Source: Aureimonas glaciei
GTDB lineage: Bacteria > Pseudomonadota > Alphaproteobacteria > Rhizobiales > Rhizobiaceae
Assembly (NCBI RefSeq): GCF_014643375.1
Contig: NZ_BMJJ01000004.1
Span: forward strand, 258,167-322,166
Length of the DNA stretch: 64,000 bases
Reading direction: 5' to 3'
This document shows, one piece after another, positions 50,561 through 60,902 of the stretch. The notes under the pieces were generated by a model. It did not search any database. It was not told the DNA's origin and was given only the letters and a program-made list of their open reading frames with translations. Each line of letters opens with the position of its first letter. The stretch's first letter is position 1. The position numbers and the translations under genes are program-made.

Positions 50561-50975
50561 GGCAGCTACCGTCGCCGGTGTTCCAGCGGCGGATGTCGCT
50601 GTCGACCCTGGCGCCGAGCGACGTGCCCATGACCGGGCCATAGGTGGACAGCGCCCGCGAGCCGGGCTGCGCCTCGACCACGAGCAACGGCTTCGCCTCG
50701 GCGCGCCCCTTCGGAACCAGGAGAAAGCGCGGCTTGCCGGAAAAGGAGGAGAGTTCCGGCGCCAGGCTATAGCGGGCGAAAGCCGGATCGTTCGACTTGA
50801 ACCAGCAGCGGTTGGCGGCCAGCGTCACCCGCTCCATGCGGTCCAGGCCAGACTCGGCCTTGGTCGTCGCGGCGCGAGGCACCGTGGGAGCCGGGGTGCT
50901 GCAGGCCGACAAGGCGACGATGCCGGCGGCCGAGACCGAGATCAGCGCGGCGCGCAAACCGCTCGCCACGGTCAT
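50553..50975 (-). CDS. Hypothetical lipoprotein between purQ and purL
   Basis: 140 residues with a lipoprotein signal ([18 protein letters not shown], then IVALSAC with the anchoring cysteine near 25). The mature domain contains [29 protein letters not shown] and a closing [13 protein letters not shown]; the cysteine pair suggests a disulfide. The ATG overlaps the purQ stop (ATGA). Family not recognised. Its position inside the purine operon, with its neighbour, is the main feature. Confidence 0.6.
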   Translation of the reverse strand: MTVASGLRAALISVSAAGIVALSACSTPAPTVPRAATTKAESGLDRMERVTLAANRCWFKSNDPAFARYSLAPELSSFSGKPRFLLVPKGRAEAKPLLVVEAQPGSRALSTYGPVMGTSLGARVDSDIRRWNTGDGSCRA

Positions 50976-51652
50976 GCGGCCACACGTCCGACGAGGCCAA
51001 GGGCACTTTCGAACAGACCGCGGCCATCGGTTCCGCCATGCTCGGGCTCGACCAGATTCTCGGGGTGCGGCATCAGGCCGAGCACGTTGCCGGCCTCGTT
51101 GACGATGCCGGCGATGTCGCGCGTCGCGCCGTTCGGATTGGTGCCCTCGGCATAGCGGAAGACGACGCGGTTCTCGCCGTGCAGGCGCTCGATCGTGTCC
51201 TCGTCGGCGAAATAGTTGCCGTCGTGATGGGCGACCGGGCAGCGGATGATCTGGCCTTGGCGGTAGGCGGTGGTGAAGCGGGTAGAGGCGTTCACGACTT
51301 CGAGCTTCACCTCGCGGCAGACGAAGCGCAGCGTCGTGTTGCGCATCAGCGCGCCGGGCAGGAGGCCCGCCTCGCACAGGATCTGGAAGCCGTTGCAGAC
51401 GCCGAGCACCGACACGCCCTGCGCGGCTTTATCCGCGACCGCGCGCATCACCGGCGAGCGCGCCGCGATGGCGCCGCAGCGCAAATAGTCGCCGAAGGAA
51501 AAGCCGCCGGGAACGACGATCAGGTCGACGTCGGGGATCTCGGTGTCGGTCTGCCAGACCGTCAGCGGCGGCGTGCCGGCAATCGACGTCAACGCCGCGA
51601 TCATGTCGCGGTCGCGGTTGAGGCCGGGGAGGAGAACGACGGCAGTTTTCAT
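50972..51652 (-). CDS. purQ: Phosphoribosylformylglycinamidine synthase subunit PurQ
   Basis: The glutaminase that supplies ammonia to PurL. 226 residues, class I amidotransferase. [13 protein letters not shown] is the N-terminal loop, the nucleophile cysteine is in [11 protein letters not shown], and the His/Glu pair of the triad is in [16 protein letters not shown]. The start ATG at 51652 gives the usual length. Confidence 0.97.
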   Translation of the reverse strand: MKTAVVLLPGLNRDRDMIAALTSIAGTPPLTVWQTDTEIPDVDLIVVPGGFSFGDYLRCGAIAARSPVMRAVADKAAQGVSVLGVCNGFQILCEAGLLPGALMRNTTLRFVCREVKLEVVNASTRFTTAYRQGQIIRCPVAHHDGNYFADEDTIERLHGENRVVFRYAEGTNPNGATRDIAGIVNEAGNVLGLMPHPENLVEPEHGGTDGRGLFESALGLVGRVAA

Positions 51653-51762
51653 GAGCGACGGCAACCGTTGGAGAGTCAGGCCGGGCCGGCTGGGCCCGGA
51701 AATGGAAACAGCGGCATCATCCGGAGGAGATGGTGCCGCTGGCATGAGCGCAATCTTCTGCG

Positions 51763-52020
51763 TCAGGGGTGTGGCTGGTAGGGTGTCGATGCCTCAGCCA
51801 GTTCACGTAGGTCGAGCCTGCGCTCGATGCGTTTGAGCCGATCGTCGTGACGACCGAGCATCCCGTAGATGTTGTGAATGTCGCTCTGCATCGCCACCAT
51901 TGTGCCGCGGATCGAATTCAGCTCCGTCTTCACCTCGACGATATCGAGGCGAAGACCACCGATCTCCTGATGCATCCGCTTCATCAATTCGAACATCAGC
52001 TCGTTCGTGACTTCGACCAT
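51763..52020 (-). CDS. Small coiled-coil protein of unknown function
   Basis: 85 residues, entirely helical and charged: [20 protein letters not shown], then [17 protein letters not shown] and a closing [17 protein letters not shown]. No signal, no cysteine. It sits between purS and purQ on the same strand, with GGAGGG before its ATG. The layout resembles the coiled-coil gene at 47060, suggesting a pair. Function unknown; an adaptor or toxin-antitoxin-like role is only speculation. Confidence 0.6.
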   Translation of the reverse strand: MVEVTNELMFELMKRMHQEIGGLRLDIVEVKTELNSIRGTMVAMQSDIHNIYGMLGRHDDRLKRIERRLDLRELAEASTPYQPHP

Positions 52021-52040
52021 CGCACCCTCCGGTACAACCC

Positions 52041-52283
52041 CTAAGCGATCTCCACGGTATAGTTCTCGATGACGGTGTTCGCCAGAAGCTTGGCGCACAT
52101 GTCCTTGAGCTGTGCCTCGGCGGAAGCCGGGTCGGCGGCGTCGACTTCGACGTCGAAGACCTTGCCCTGGCGAACGGAGCCGACGCCGGCGAAGCCGAGG
52201 CTGCCGAGGGCGCCCTCGATCGCCTTGCCTTGCGGGTCGAGGACGCCGTTCTTGAGGGTGACGACGATGCGGGCCTTGATCAC
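52041..52283 (-). CDS. purS: Phosphoribosylformylglycinamidine synthase subunit PurS
   Basis: An 80-residue protein that bridges PurL and PurQ. The family pattern KARIVVTLKNGVLDPQG at the N-terminus and the VRQGKVFDVEVD strand are clear, with the NTVIENYTVEI end. The start is GTG at 52283 (no ATG nearby), followed immediately by Ile-Lys-Ala-Arg. It follows purC in the operon. Confidence 0.93.
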   Translation of the reverse strand: MIKARIVVTLKNGVLDPQGKAIEGALGSLGFAGVGSVRQGKVFDVEVDAADPASAEAQLKDMCAKLLANTVIENYTVEIA

Positions 52284-52391
52284 TGGTTCTGCCTGTCGAT
52301 TGTGATGTCGGTCACGGTATCTGCCGGTCCCGGGAATAGACGAGTTTGAGCGCCGATGCCGGCTGCGGCGCGGGGCTACCGCGCCGCCGCC

Positions 52392-53156
52392 TTACTTTAC
52401 CAGCACCGGCCCGGAGGGGCGGGGCGGCTCGTTCTCGTTCATGATGCCGAGACGCCGTGCGACTTCCTGATAGGCCTCGACGAGGCCCCCCATGTCGCGG
52501 CGGAACCGGTCCTTGTCCATCTTCTCCTGCGTCTGCACGTCCCAGAGGCGGCAGGAGTCAGGCGAGATCTCGTCGGCGACGATGATGCGCATCATGTCGC
52601 CTTCGTAGAGGCGGCCGGTCTCGATCTTGAAGTCGACGAGCTGGATGCCGACGCCGAGGAAGAGGCCGGAGAGGAAGTCGTTGACGCGGATGGCGAGCGC
52701 CATGATGTCGTCGATTTCCTGCGGGGAGGCCCAGCCGAAAGCGGTGATGTGCTCTTCCGACACCATCGGGTCGTCGAGCGCGTCGGCCTTGTAGTAGAAT
52801 TCGATGATCGAGCGCGGCAGGACCGTGCCTTCCTCAATGCCGAGGCGCTTGGCCAGCGAGCCGGCCGCGATGTTGCGCACCACCACTTCGAGCGGAATGA
52901 TCTCGACTTCCTTGATCAGCTGCTCGCGCATGTTGAGCCGCTTAATGAAGTGCGTCGGGATGCCCATCTTGTTCAGGTGGGTGAAGATGTACTCGGAAAT
53001 CCGGTTGTTGAGGACACCCTTGCCGTCGACGATCTCGTGCTTTTTCTTGTTGAAGGCGGTCGCGTCGTCCTTGAAGAACTGGACCAGCGTTCCCGGCTCA
53101 GGACCCTCGTAAAGGATCTTGCCCTTGCCTTCGTAGATACGGCGGCGACGTGTCAT
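52392..53156 (-). CDS. purC: SAICAR synthase
   Basis: Adds aspartate to CAIR in purine synthesis. 254 residues: [15 protein letters not shown] at the start, the [12 protein letters not shown] block, [16 protein letters not shown] and [14 protein letters not shown], which carry the substrate- and ATP-binding residues. It leads the minus-strand purine run (purC, purS, purQ, purL). A 274-bp gap to the divergent DUF1476 gene must hold the promoter. Confidence 0.97.
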   Translation of the reverse strand: MTRRRRIYEGKGKILYEGPEPGTLVQFFKDDATAFNKKKHEIVDGKGVLNNRISEYIFTHLNKMGIPTHFIKRLNMREQLIKEVEIIPLEVVVRNIAAGSLAKRLGIEEGTVLPRSIIEFYYKADALDDPMVSEEHITAFGWASPQEIDDIMALAIRVNDFLSGLFLGVGIQLVDFKIETGRLYEGDMMRIIVADEISPDSCRLWDVQTQEKMDKDRFRRDMGGLVEAYQEVARRLGIMNENEPPRPSGPVLVK

Positions 53157-53430
53157 ATGGGTACTCTATCGTGAATGAGGGCCCGCCCGGGCGGCGGTAC
53201 GCGAAGCGGTCATGTCCGAGGGCGTGAATAGACCAAATGGGCCCTCTAAACAATGCTCGGCCGTGTCAAGGGATTTGTCCATCGGTAGAGTTGGGCATGC
53301 CGCGGGCGCAAACAAGATGCATTTCGGCGTGTCCTCGCGCCTTTGCCCTTCAAAAATAGGGCCCCAGGCCGTATGTCGGTGCTGCGGCGGGTGCTGGCCG
53401 CGTCTGAAATTCCCTGTGGAGCATGAACGG

Positions 53431-53748
53431 ATGTCGATGATGGACCGCGAAAAGGACTTCGAGGCTCGCTATGCGCACGACCAGGAACTGCGGTTCCGAA
53501 TCGAAGCGCGGCGCAACAGGCTCCTTGGCCTTTGGGCCGCGGAGAAGCTCGGCAAGACCGGTGATGACGCCGCGTCCTACGCCAAGGAAGTGGTGGCGTC
53601 CGATTTCGAGAAGGCCGGCGAAGAGGACGTGTTCGAGAAGGTCCGGCGCGATTTCGACGCTGCCGGCGTGACGCAGTCTGACCACCAGATCCGTCGCACC
53701 ATGGCCGAGCTCCTGCTCGAAGCCGAAAAGCAGGTTCGCACGGAGTAG
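53431..53748 (+). CDS. ATP synthase zeta subunit (DUF1476)
   Basis: A 105-residue protein of the DUF1476 family. The Paracoccus homologue is the zeta subunit, a reversible inhibitor of the F1Fo-ATP synthase. Landmarks: the MMDREKDFEARYAHDQELRF N-terminus that inserts into F1, RRNRLLGLWAAEKLG, and DFDAAGVTQSDHQI. The N-terminus could start at 53431, 53437 or 53440. It is divergent from purC, an arrangement common in this order. Confidence 0.9.
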   Translation: MSMMDREKDFEARYAHDQELRFRIEARRNRLLGLWAAEKLGKTGDDAASYAKEVVASDFEKAGEEDVFEKVRRDFDAAGVTQSDHQIRRTMAELLLEAEKQVRTE

Positions 53749-53794
53749 GGCCTTTCGGCCCGCCCCACCTGGTTCTCTGACGAAAGGCGCCGTC

Positions 53795-54565
53795 ATGGCT
53801 CTTCCCGGACTGCGGCAACGTCTGGCCGACGGCAGCTTCGTGCTGTCCGCCTGGTCGAGCCTGACCGATCCCCACATTCACGAGGCCCTGCTGCGGGCGC
53901 CGTTCGACGCGCTGACCTTCGACCAGCAGCATGGCCTGCACGACCTGCGCTCGATCGAAGCCGGCATTGCGCGGGCGGCCTTCCTCGGCAAGCCGTCGCT
54001 GGTGCGGCTGCCGATCGAGGATCGGGCCGGCGCTGCACGGGTGCTGGATCTCGGCGCCTCCGGCGTCATCATGCCGATGATCGAGGGCGTCGAAGATGCC
54101 GGGGCCTTCGTCGCCGCGGTGAAATATGCCCCGCTCGGCGCGCGCTCCTTCGGGCCGACCCGGGCGGTCGAGCTGCACGGGTTTACCGGTGCCGTGGCCT
54201 ATACCGCCGTGGCCAATGCCGAGACACTCGCCTTTGCGATGATCGAGACCGCCGCCGCGATGGAAAACCTCGAGGCGATCCTGGCGATTGACGGTCTCGA
54301 CGGCGTCTTCGTCGGCCCCTCGGATCTCTCCATCGCGCTGTCGGACACCAGCGCCTGGGATCCGGAGGGTGCGGTGGCCGATGCCGCCGTGCGCAAGATA
54401 GCGTCGCTCGCGGCAGCGGCGGGAAAGTTTGCCGGGATCTACGCCGCGACCGCCGAGGACGCTCGGCGCTACCGCGGTTACGGCTATGGCTATGCCTGCG
54501 TCGCCTCCGACATCGGCCTGTTCAAGGCCGCGGCGGCGGCGCTTGCCGAAAGCGCCAAGGCCTGA
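53795..54565 (+). CDS. HpcH/HpaI-family class II aldolase
   Basis: A 256-residue aldolase/citrate-lyase-type TIM barrel. The signature DALTFDQQHGLHD and the metal-binding E/D pair in AMIETAAAMENLEAI and FVGPSDLSIAL match 2,4-dihydroxyhept-2-enedioate and 2-keto-3-deoxy acid aldolases. It cleaves (or joins) pyruvate and an aldehyde; the natural substrate is not evident. The ATG at 53795 follows a GGCGCC stretch. It probably shares a transcript with the zeta-subunit gene 47 bp upstream, though a GGGCC hairpin lies between. Confidence 0.82.
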   Translation: MALPGLRQRLADGSFVLSAWSSLTDPHIHEALLRAPFDALTFDQQHGLHDLRSIEAGIARAAFLGKPSLVRLPIEDRAGAARVLDLGASGVIMPMIEGVEDAGAFVAAVKYAPLGARSFGPTRAVELHGFTGAVAYTAVANAETLAFAMIETAAAMENLEAILAIDGLDGVFVGPSDLSIALSDTSAWDPEGAVADAAVRKIASLAAAAGKFAGIYAATAEDARRYRGYGYGYACVASDIGLFKAAAAALAESAKA

Positions 54566-54628
54566 TCGTTCGACGTCGGCGGGGCGGCAGCGCTACCGCG
54601 CGGCCGCTCCGTCACGGCGGTGACACGA

Positions 54629-55207
54629 TCACGCTTCTCCGCTGCGCTGTTCTTCCAGCTTCAGCCCGGAAATGAATTTGCCGAAGGTCAACAGGCCCTC
54701 CGGCCAGGGGCCGTGTCCGCTTTCGTGGTTGAGGTGCCCCGATTCCCCCGCATCGATGAACAGCGAGCCCCAGGCCCCGGCTGCTTCCTCGGCCGCCTCA
54801 AAGGTCGAGAACGGATCGTTGCGGCTGGCCACGACCACCGAGGGAAACGGCAGCGGATCGCGCGGATAGGGCCCAAAGGTCATCAGGTGCCGAGGGCGCA
54901 GCAGCGGATTGGCGACATCCGGCGGGGCGACGAAGAAGGCGCCCGCGACGCGCTTTTCGAACAGCGGAATGGCCTGAACCGCGGCCGCGACGCCCAGGGA
55001 ATGGGCGACCAGCACGACGGGTTTGACGCTCTCGTTGACCGCCTCGGCGATCGCCTGCACCCAGTCCTCGCGCACGGGCTTGGTCCATTCGCGCTGGTGG
55101 ACGCGGCGGGCGGTGGACATCCGGCCTTCCCAGCGGCTCTGCCAGTGAGTCGGCTCGGAGCCACGATAGCCCGGAATGACGAGGATGTCGGCTTCGGTGA
55201 TACGCAT
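54629..55207 (-). CDS. RBBP9/YdeN-type alpha/beta hydrolase
   Basis: A 192-residue serine hydrolase. ADILVIPGYRGSEPTHWQSRW is the family opening, the nucleophile serine is in VLVAHSLGVAAAVQ, and the late FIDAGESGHLNHESG supplies the histidine. Bacterial members are carboxylesterase-like with unclear substrates. The ATG at 55207 starts right before the conserved ITEADI strand. It faces the aldolase gene, convergently. Confidence 0.85.
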   Translation of the reverse strand: MRITEADILVIPGYRGSEPTHWQSRWEGRMSTARRVHQREWTKPVREDWVQAIAEAVNESVKPVVLVAHSLGVAAAVQAIPLFEKRVAGAFFVAPPDVANPLLRPRHLMTFGPYPRDPLPFPSVVVASRNDPFSTFEAAEEAAGAWGSLFIDAGESGHLNHESGHGPWPEGLLTFGKFISGLKLEEQRSGEA

Positions 55208-55435
55208 CTGCCGCAGATGCGAACAACCGGGCGCGAAGTCAAGGACGCCGCGTCGGCGCCAGGGTACCGGCCTGCCATCGGCCCGGTGCCGAACGCTGTC
55301 GTGCCCCGCCGGGCGCCGCTCTCTCAGCCCGACGGGTTTCGCCGCTCGGCACTTTGACCTATGCCGTCTGAAAACCGTGCGGGGACACGGCGTCGCGCCT
55401 GCGCGGCCCGTCCGCTCCCTCGACAAAGGAATGGC

Positions 55436-56017
55436 ATGCTCAGAGCTACCTACGACTGGACGATCCGGCTCGCCGCCCGTCCGCGCGCCGCCCACGCTCT
55501 GGCGGCAGTCTCCTTCGCCGAAAGCTCGTTTTTTCCCGTTCCCCCCGATGCGCTGCTGGTTCCCATGGTCCTGGCGAGGCGCCAGGCGGCCTGGCGACTG
55601 GCCTTCATCTGCACGGTGGCTTCGGTGCTGGGCGCCCTGGCCGGCTACGCCATCGGCGCCTTCCTGTTCGAGCAGGTGGCGCGCCCGATCCTCACCTTCT
55701 ACGGCTATGGCGGCAAGTTCGAGGAATTCGCCGCGCGGTACAACGAGTGGGGCGCCTGGATCGTCCTGATTGCCGGCATCACGCCGTTTCCCTTCAAGAT
55801 CATCACCATCGCCAGTGGCGCCACCGGACTGAATCTCGTGATTTTCGTCGCGGCCAGCATCGTGGCGCGTGGCGTGCGCTTCTACGCCGTCGCCGGCCTG
55901 CTCTACTGGTTTGGCCCGCCCATGCGCGACTTCATCGAGAGGCGGCTCGGATTGGTCTTCACTCTCGGCCTGACCTTGCTGCTCGGCGGATTCGCCCTGG
56001 TGCGCTTCGTCATCTGA
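55436..56017 (+). CDS. DedA/YqaA-family membrane protein
   Basis: A 193-residue integral membrane protein with about four to five helices. The SNARE-associated (VTT) motif appears as SSFFPVPPDALLVPM and GITPFPFKIITIASG. The family is implicated in polyprenyl-phosphate and lipid flipping. ATG 55436 has AAAGGA five bases upstream. Its neighbour is a cardiolipin synthase, so an envelope-lipid theme is likely but not proven. Confidence 0.85.
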   Translation: MLRATYDWTIRLAARPRAAHALAAVSFAESSFFPVPPDALLVPMVLARRQAAWRLAFICTVASVLGALAGYAIGAFLFEQVARPILTFYGYGGKFEEFAARYNEWGAWIVLIAGITPFPFKIITIASGATGLNLVIFVAASIVARGVRFYAVAGLLYWFGPPMRDFIERRLGLVFTLGLTLLLGGFALVRFVI

Positions 56018-56052
56018 AGCGCCGGGCAGGGCCTTCCTGCCCCGCGCAGCGA

Positions 56053-57483
56053 TTACAGGAGAGGGCTGATCAGGCGGGTCGCATTCTCGGTCAGCTTGGT
56101 GAAGAAGCCGCGCTGGTCCCAGTCGTCCGGCATCAGTCGCGCGCTCTTGGCGCGGTAGTCGTTCTCGATCCGCCGCATCTGCTTGACCACGCCGGCATCG
56201 TAGGCGAGCAGCGTCACCTCGGAGTTCAGCTCGAAGGAGCGCCGGTCCATGTTGGCCGAGCCGATGACGGCGATGTCGTCGTCGATAGAGAGATGCTTGG
56301 CGTGCAGGAAACGCTCGCGGTAGAGCATGACCTCGACGCCCGATTCCAGCAGCTCGTCGTAATAGGACCGCTGCGCGTGGTCGATCAGGAAGCTGTTGGT
56401 CGTGGCGGTGACGAACAGCGTCACCTTCACGCCCTTCTGGACCGCCGATTGCAGGGCCAGCGACAGCGGCTCGTTCGGGATGAAATAGGGCGTAGTGAGG
56501 ACGACGCGCTCGCGGGCGGAATGGATCAGGTCGGTGAACAGGGTGTCGAGCCGGCCGGCGGGATGATCCGGGCCGCTCGGCATGACCTGCGCCACGACGC
56601 CGCCCTCCGTCGTCGCCGGCATCGGCATCAGCTCCGGCGCGGAAATGTCCTCGTCGGTCTCCAGGAACCAGTCGCCGATGAAGATCGCCTGGAGTTCGAG
56701 CACCACCGGGCCGGTCACGCGCGCCATCACCTCGCGGTAGAAGGTGTTCGGTTCGTATTCGATCTGGTGCATGTTCTGCGAGCCGACCCAGCCGGTGCGC
56801 CCGTCCACCACGACGATCTTGCGGTGGTTGCGAAGGTCGGCGCGGGTGGCGCGCCGCCAGAAGCGCAGCGGCAGAATCAGCCGGATCTCCACGCCGCTGC
56901 CGTCGAGCCGCCGGGCGATGGCGTCGCGGTGATAGGAGGAGCCGACGGCGTCGATCAGAAGGCGGCACTTGACGCCCCGGCGCGCGGCCCGCTCCAGGGC
57001 GCTCAGCACCTTGTTGCCGGCCTCGTCGTCGTGGAGGATGTAGAACATCGCATGGGCGTGGTGGGTCGCGGAATCGATGTCGGCGGTGATGCGGTCGACC
57101 ACGCGGTTGTAATTCGGGTCGAGATCGATGCTGTTGCCCGAGAGGCACGGCAATTGCCCGAGCGTCTGCACGAGATGCGCGGCGGTACGGCTGCGGGGGC
57201 CGAGCGTCAGCGCCGCCTCGGCGGCCGAGGGGATCTCGCCGATCGCCTTGAGCACGACCGAGGGCACGTCCTTGATGCGCTCGCGCCGCCATTTGGGATG
57301 GCGCGCGTCGCCGATGAAGAAATACAGGATCGTGGCCGCGAAGGGCTGGAAGAAGAACAAGAGCAGCCAGCCCTGCGCCGCCGCCGGCGACCGCCGGAAC
57401 GGAATGACGACCAACGCGCCGATGATGATCCCCCAGTTCAGGAGAAACAGGATGGTGGACCAGAGACTGAAGTGAGAGGTCAT
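56053..57483 (-). CDS. cls: Cardiolipin synthase (phospholipase D family)
   Basis: A 476-residue enzyme that joins two phosphatidylglycerols (or PG and another lipid). Two N-terminal membrane helices (about 8-30 and 38-60) precede two HKD motifs: RNHRKIVVVDGRTGWVGSQN and the second in FLHAKHLSIDDDIAVIGSAN. The gap and order are typical. Upstream, divergently, lies an EEP-family hydrolase. The start at 57483 gives the usual N-terminal hydrophobic layout. Confidence 0.95.
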   Translation of the reverse strand: MTSHFSLWSTILFLLNWGIIIGALVVIPFRRSPAAAQGWLLLFFFQPFAATILYFFIGDARHPKWRRERIKDVPSVVLKAIGEIPSAAEAALTLGPRSRTAAHLVQTLGQLPCLSGNSIDLDPNYNRVVDRITADIDSATHHAHAMFYILHDDEAGNKVLSALERAARRGVKCRLLIDAVGSSYHRDAIARRLDGSGVEIRLILPLRFWRRATRADLRNHRKIVVVDGRTGWVGSQNMHQIEYEPNTFYREVMARVTGPVVLELQAIFIGDWFLETDEDISAPELMPMPATTEGGVVAQVMPSGPDHPAGRLDTLFTDLIHSARERVVLTTPYFIPNEPLSLALQSAVQKGVKVTLFVTATTNSFLIDHAQRSYYDELLESGVEVMLYRERFLHAKHLSIDDDIAVIGSANMDRRSFELNSEVTLLAYDAGVVKQMRRIENDYRAKSARLMPDDWDQRGFFTKLTENATRLISPLL

Positions 57484-57770
57484 CGTCCTGCCATGTCGAT
57501 CGTTCTGTCGTTACCCATCCTGGCGGCGATCCACCGGCGATGCGGCCGGGCAAGGCTGCCGACGGCCGGTTTTCCCGCCTGGAGCGTAAAATGAACCCGG
57601 GCCGATCGCCGCCTCACACCGCGGTGAGGCAACTTGCATCCCGTCAAGGTGTTGTTGATATGGTGCTGGCGGAGCGGACTACCGCATGAAGGAATGTTTT
57701 CGATGACAGCCATGACGCCGCGTAGCACGAAGCGCGCCCGAACCGAACCGGAAGCAGGCATCGCCTCCTG

Positions 57771-58550
57771 ATGGTTCGAATCGTCTACGCCAATCTCGGC
57801 TATAGCCGGGACATCAACGGCTCGCTCGGCCATCACCTCTCCCGGCTTCACCATCATGTCTACACGCCGCGGGCCGCGCAGATGCGCAGCCTCGAATTCG
57901 TGCGGGACACGATGCGGCGGCTGAAGCCCGACCTCAGCTGCTTCGTCGAAATCGACCAGGGCTCCATCACCAACGGCTATTTCAACCAGTTTCCGGTGCT
58001 GCGCGAGGACCACCACACCTTTGCGACCATCGACAACAAATACAGCGGCACGACGAAATTCCACCGCTCGCCGATTTCGCGCGGCAAGTCCAATGCCTTC
58101 ATGGCGACCCAGAAGGTCGACTTCACCAAGCGCTATCTCGACCACGGCAAGAAGCGGCTCGTCTACGATATCGACATCGCCGGCCTGCGGGTGCTGGTCG
58201 TGCACTGTTCGTTGATGAAGAGCGTGCGCGCCCATCAGTTCGCCCAGATCGCCACCTGGATCGAGGAACGCGACGTGCCGACGGTCTTGATCGGCGACTT
58301 CAACATGTTTTCCGGCGAACGCGAACTGGCGCCATTGATGAAGAGCGAAAAACTCTTCCACGCCAACCGCCTGTCGGGCCCGACCTTCCGCTTCGGCCCC
58401 TATCACGCCACGCTCGACACCTGCCTGATTTCGCAGGGGTTGGAGCAGTGCTGCTCGATCGAGATCATCGACCAGCCGTTCTCGGACCACCAGATGTTCA
58501 AGATCGACATTGCGCTCGAGGACACTTCCAAACTCGCCGCCAACGGCTGA
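57771..58550 (+). CDS. Endonuclease/exonuclease/phosphatase-family hydrolase
   Basis: 259 residues with the EEP fold: IVYANLGYSRD at the start, the catalytic Glu in SCFVEIDQGS, the VHCSLMKSVRAHQFAQ segment, VLIGDFNMFSGE (catalytic Asp/Asn), and the closing His in PFSDHQMFKIDI. Substrates in this family range from DNA to inositol lipids and sphingomyelin. Adjacent to a phospholipase-D-type gene, a lipid substrate is possible but not shown. No signal peptide is seen, so probably cytoplasmic. Confidence 0.85.
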   Translation: MVRIVYANLGYSRDINGSLGHHLSRLHHHVYTPRAAQMRSLEFVRDTMRRLKPDLSCFVEIDQGSITNGYFNQFPVLREDHHTFATIDNKYSGTTKFHRSPISRGKSNAFMATQKVDFTKRYLDHGKKRLVYDIDIAGLRVLVVHCSLMKSVRAHQFAQIATWIEERDVPTVLIGDFNMFSGERELAPLMKSEKLFHANRLSGPTFRFGPYHATLDTCLISQGLEQCCSIEIIDQPFSDHQMFKIDIALEDTSKLAANG

Positions 58551-58578
58551 GGCACCGCAAGAGGGGGCTGCCGCCGCT

Positions 58579-59432
58579 TCAGGCCGACAGAAAGGCGCGA
58601 AGGGCTCGACCCAGCTCTTCCGGTGCTTCCTCGGCCATGTGGTGACCGCAGTCGATGCCGTGGCCCGAGAGCGTCGTCGTCCAAGGGCGCCACACGGCCA
58701 GGACGTCGCCGTAGAGCATTTCGAGATCGTCGCGCAGCGACCAGAGGCAGAGCGTCGGGCACTGGATGCGCCGGCCGAGGCGGCGGTCCTCGGCGTCATG
58801 GGCGCGGTCGATGCCGAGCCCGGCACGATAATCCTCGATCATGCCATGGACGGTTGCGGGATCGCGCGTGGCGACGCGGAAATTCTCGTAGTTGGCCGGC
58901 CCCATCATTTCGGGCGACCCCGTGTACCAGGCATCAGGATCGGCGAGGATGGCGCGCTCGGGCTTTTCGGGCTGGGCGAAGAAGAACCAGTGCCACCAGG
59001 CCCTGGCAAACGTTTCGCCGCAGCGCTCCAGCGCCTCGATGATCGGGACACCGTCGAGCACCGCGAGATGGGTAACGTTTTGCGGATGGTCCATGGCCAT
59101 GCGGAAGGCGGTGTAGGAGCCGCGGTCGTGGCCGACGACCGCAAAGCGCTCGAAAGATGGCGCATCAGCGCGATGCCATCGCGTGCCTTGGCCCGTTTCG
59201 ACGAGCCGGCATGGTCCGGCGTGTCGGCCGGCTTCGAAGACTGGCCGAAGCCGCGCAGGTCCGGGCAGACGACCGTGTGGTGGCGGGCGAGGATCGGCGC
59301 GACGCGGTGCCAGGTCGTGTGGGTACGCGGGTGGCCGTGCAGCAGCAGCACCGGCGGCCCGGAGCCGCCATGGCGCACGCGCAGTGTCGCTTCCGGCAGC
59401 GCGATGGTCTCGAGGGTGAACTGTTCGAACAT
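58579..59432 (-). pseudogene. Frameshifted haloacetate-dehalogenase-like alpha/beta hydrolase
   Basis: Reading from ATG 59432, the first 90 residues fit an alpha/beta hydrolase: LLHGHPRTHTTWHRV and VVCPDLRGFGQSSKP. The frame then degenerates. The matching C-terminal part continues one frame away: GHDRGSYTAFRMAMDHP (nucleophile Asp), WHWFFFAQPEKPE and HHMAEEAPEE (catalytic His). These three blocks are typical of fluoroacetate dehalogenases. The switch falls at about 59150-59160, where a one-base loss would explain it. The 854-bp span is not a multiple of three. It could be a recent pseudogene, a sequencing error or a strain-specific switch. Both halves otherwise look intact. Confidence 0.75.
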
Positions 59433-59469
59433 AAGCGCCCCGTCTAGCTTCGTCGGGCCGCAACCGGAA

Positions 59470-59499
59470 CGGGGCCGCGCCGGTTCCGGCACGGCCCCG
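59470..59499 (-). terminator. Hairpin after purB, probable terminator
   Basis: A near-perfect palindrome, CGGGGCCG-x-GCCGG / CCGGC-x-CGGCCCCG, with a tiny loop. It lies nine bases after the purB stop; only a weak T-rich tail follows on the minus strand. Confidence 0.5.
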
Positions 59500-59507
59500 C
59501 GGGATAC

Positions 59508-60815
<1,308 letters not shown>

Positions 60816-60902
60816 GGGCGCAGTCCTTCGGGTCGCGGAAATGGGGCTCGCCGCGACATAACAGAGCCGGCCGGGCGCCTCAACGTTGCTGGACCGCAGC
60901 GC

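Noticed and set aside
53748-53763. Terminator between the zeta-subunit gene and the aldolase gene
   Set aside because: Only a 5-bp GGGCC stem without a T-run; too weak to claim.
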